A program made the translations under genes and the position numbers. The notes beneath the pieces were generated by a model. That model was not told where the DNA came from. It saw nothing but the letters and a program-made list of their open reading frames with translations, and ran no database searches. A stretch of 6,888 bases of DNA from Zavarzinia sp. (GTDB taxonomy: Bacteria > Pseudomonadota > Alphaproteobacteria > Zavarziniales > Zavarziniaceae): the NCBI GenBank assembly GCA_028694545.1, contig JAQVKV010000119.1, positions 1 through 6,888 of the forward strand. The letters are read 5' to 3'. Shown here in pieces: positions 5,994 through 6,888 of this stretch (position 1 is its first letter; every line of letters starts with the position of its first letter).

Positions 5994-5999
5994 AGCCCC

Positions 6000-6888
6000 A
6001 TGGCCACCCCCGCCCTGACGTCGAGACCGCTCGCCCCGCGCTGGGCGTTGCCCGCTCTCGTGCTCGGGGCGATCGCCATCGGCTGCTCGCCAATTCTCGT
6101 CCGGCTTTCGGAACTCGGCCCCGTCGCCACTGCCTTCTGGCGTGTCGCGCTGGCCGTGCCCCTGTTCCAGGCCTGGGCGATCACGGCCGGACGGCGCGCG
6201 GGCGGCGCCACGCCCCTGCCGCCCGGCGCGCGTCGCCGGCTTCTCCTCGCCGGGCTGCTGTTCGCGGGCGACCTTGCCACCTGGCACTGGTCAATCCATC
6301 TGACCAGCGTTGCCAATTCGACGCTCTTCGCCAATTTTGCCCCCATATTCGTCGTCGCCGGGGCCTGGATGCTGTTCGGCGAACGACCGAAGGCGGTCTT
6401 CGTCGCCGGGCTCGTCTTCACCCTCGTCGGCGCCGCCTGTCTTGTCGGCGCCAGTTTCGCGATCAGCACGGAACATGCGCTGGGCGACGGGCTCGGCATG
6501 ATCACGGCGGGCTTTTTCGGCAGCTACCTGCTCGCGGTGAAGGACCTGCGCAACCGCATGGACGCGCCGCGCCTGATGCTGTGGTCGAGTGCCGTCACCG
6601 CGCTCGCCCTGCTGCCGATCGCGATCGCCTCGGGCGAAGCGCTGCTACCGGCAAGCACTGAAGGCATCGCCGTCCTTGTCCTGATCGCCTGGGTCAGCCA
6701 GGCCGCCGGCCAAGGCCTGATCGCCGAGGCCATGGGCCACCTGCCGGCCGGTTTCTCCGCCCTCGTCATCCTGGTCGAACCGGTCGCGGCCGCCCTTCTC
6801 GGCTGGCTGGTGCTGGACGAGGGACTGGGACCGATGCAGGCGCTGGGCGGGCTGCTCGTGCTTGCCGGGATCGCCATCGCCCGCCGGG
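6000..6888 (+). CDS. DMT-superfamily EamA transporter (3' end outside window)
   Basis: From the ATG at 6000 the frame stays open to the right edge (296 full codons), so only a few C-terminal residues are likely missing, the family usually being about 290-310 long. It is rich in hydrophobic segments consistent with the ten helices of two EamA repeats. The first repeat begins LGAIAIGCSPILVRLSELGP, carries FWR (R48) in helix 2, and ends at the GE motif (G127, E128) after NSTLFANFAPIFVV. The second repeat ends with LGWLVLDEGLGPMQALGG (D273, E274) and a final helix. Such inner-membrane carriers export amino acids, metabolites or drugs; the substrate cannot be predicted. No Shine-Dalgarno sequence precedes the ATG, but a TATAAC box lies 6 bases upstream. 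An in-frame GTG at 5970 would add ten residues and is less likely. It is divergent from the ELM1 gene. Confidence 0.9.
   Translation, partial: MATPALTSRPLAPRWALPALVLGAIAIGCSPILVRLSELGPVATAFWRVALAVPLFQAWAITAGRRAGGATPLPPGARRRLLLAGLLFAGDLATWHWSIHLTSVANSTLFANFAPIFVVAGAWMLFGERPKAVFVAGLVFTLVGAACLVGASFAISTEHALGDGLGMITAGFFGSYLLAVKDLRNRMDAPRLMLWSSAVTALALLPIAIASGEALLPASTEGIAVLVLIAWVSQAAGQGLIAEAMGHLPAGFSALVILVEPVAAALLGWLVLDEGLGPMQALGGLLVLAGIAIARR

Larger units (their letters stand above)
5871..5999. promoter_or_regulatory. Divergent intergenic region between ELM1 and the DMT transporter
   Basis: These 129 bp should carry promoters for both flanking genes. Visible elements are two direct copies of AACCGGCC (5888-5895 and 5921-5928, 33 bp apart, near three helical turns), an inverted pair CCCGCA/TGCGGG (5945-5950 and 5971-5976), a compact dyad GCGGG-T-CCCGC (5972-5982) and a -10-like TATAAC (5988-5993). 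I found no clear promoter for the ELM1 direction. The dyads may be operators or chance in GC-rich DNA. Confidence 0.5.

Noticed and set aside
1..6888. Mobile element, CRISPR array, tRNA or rRNA
   Set aside because: No transposase or integrase motifs, spaced repeats, or recognisable RNA gene sequences were seen on either strand.

Overview
The window is GC-rich DNA (roughly two thirds G+C by eye) carrying five essentially complete protein genes packed almost without gaps, plus a possible gene start cut off at the left edge. The gene content points to an alphaproteobacterium: a RegB/RegA (PrrB/PrrA, ActS/ActR) redox two-component pair with all its signature motifs, a DUF1244 protein, and a bacterial protein of the 'mitochondrial fission ELM1' family. 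I cannot place it to genus. There are no signs of mobile DNA, CRISPR, tRNA or rRNA; it looks like ordinary chromosomal core sequence.

Left part (1-2306, minus strand): a tight unit transcribed right to left. It starts with a 97-residue DUF1244 protein containing a CxxC pair, followed after 17 bp by the membrane sensor kinase RegB, whose stop codon overlaps the start of the response regulator RegA by 4 bp (ATGA). RegB keeps the quinone-binding heptad and the cytoplasmic redox cysteine known from the family, so it should sense respiratory or redox state and phosphorylate RegA, a global regulator of respiration, photosynthesis, carbon and nitrogen genes in relatives. 36 bp beyond regA another minus-strand gene may begin, but only about ten codons are visible.

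Middle (2307-4915): a 98-bp divergent region separates the DUF1244 gene from a large plus-strand hybrid histidine kinase (periplasmic Cache-like sensor, HisKA, HATPase, receiver, HPt). Its start overlaps the stop of a possible 8-codon leader peptide. The HPt histidine motif has Gln where Lys is usual. No dedicated output regulator lies beside it in the window except RegA.

Right part (4893-6888): the kinase gene runs tail-to-tail into an ELM1-family gene on the minus strand, the two coding regions overlapping by 23 bp. A 129-bp divergent region then leads to a plus-strand DMT/EamA transporter gene, open to the right edge, that may be read from a leaderless mRNA.

I did not find a clear new multi-gene system. 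The points most worth following up are the pairing of a CxxC DUF1244 protein with RegBA, the leader-peptide arrangement and the variant HPt motif of the hybrid kinase, the convergent gene overlap, and the poorly understood bacterial ELM1 protein.
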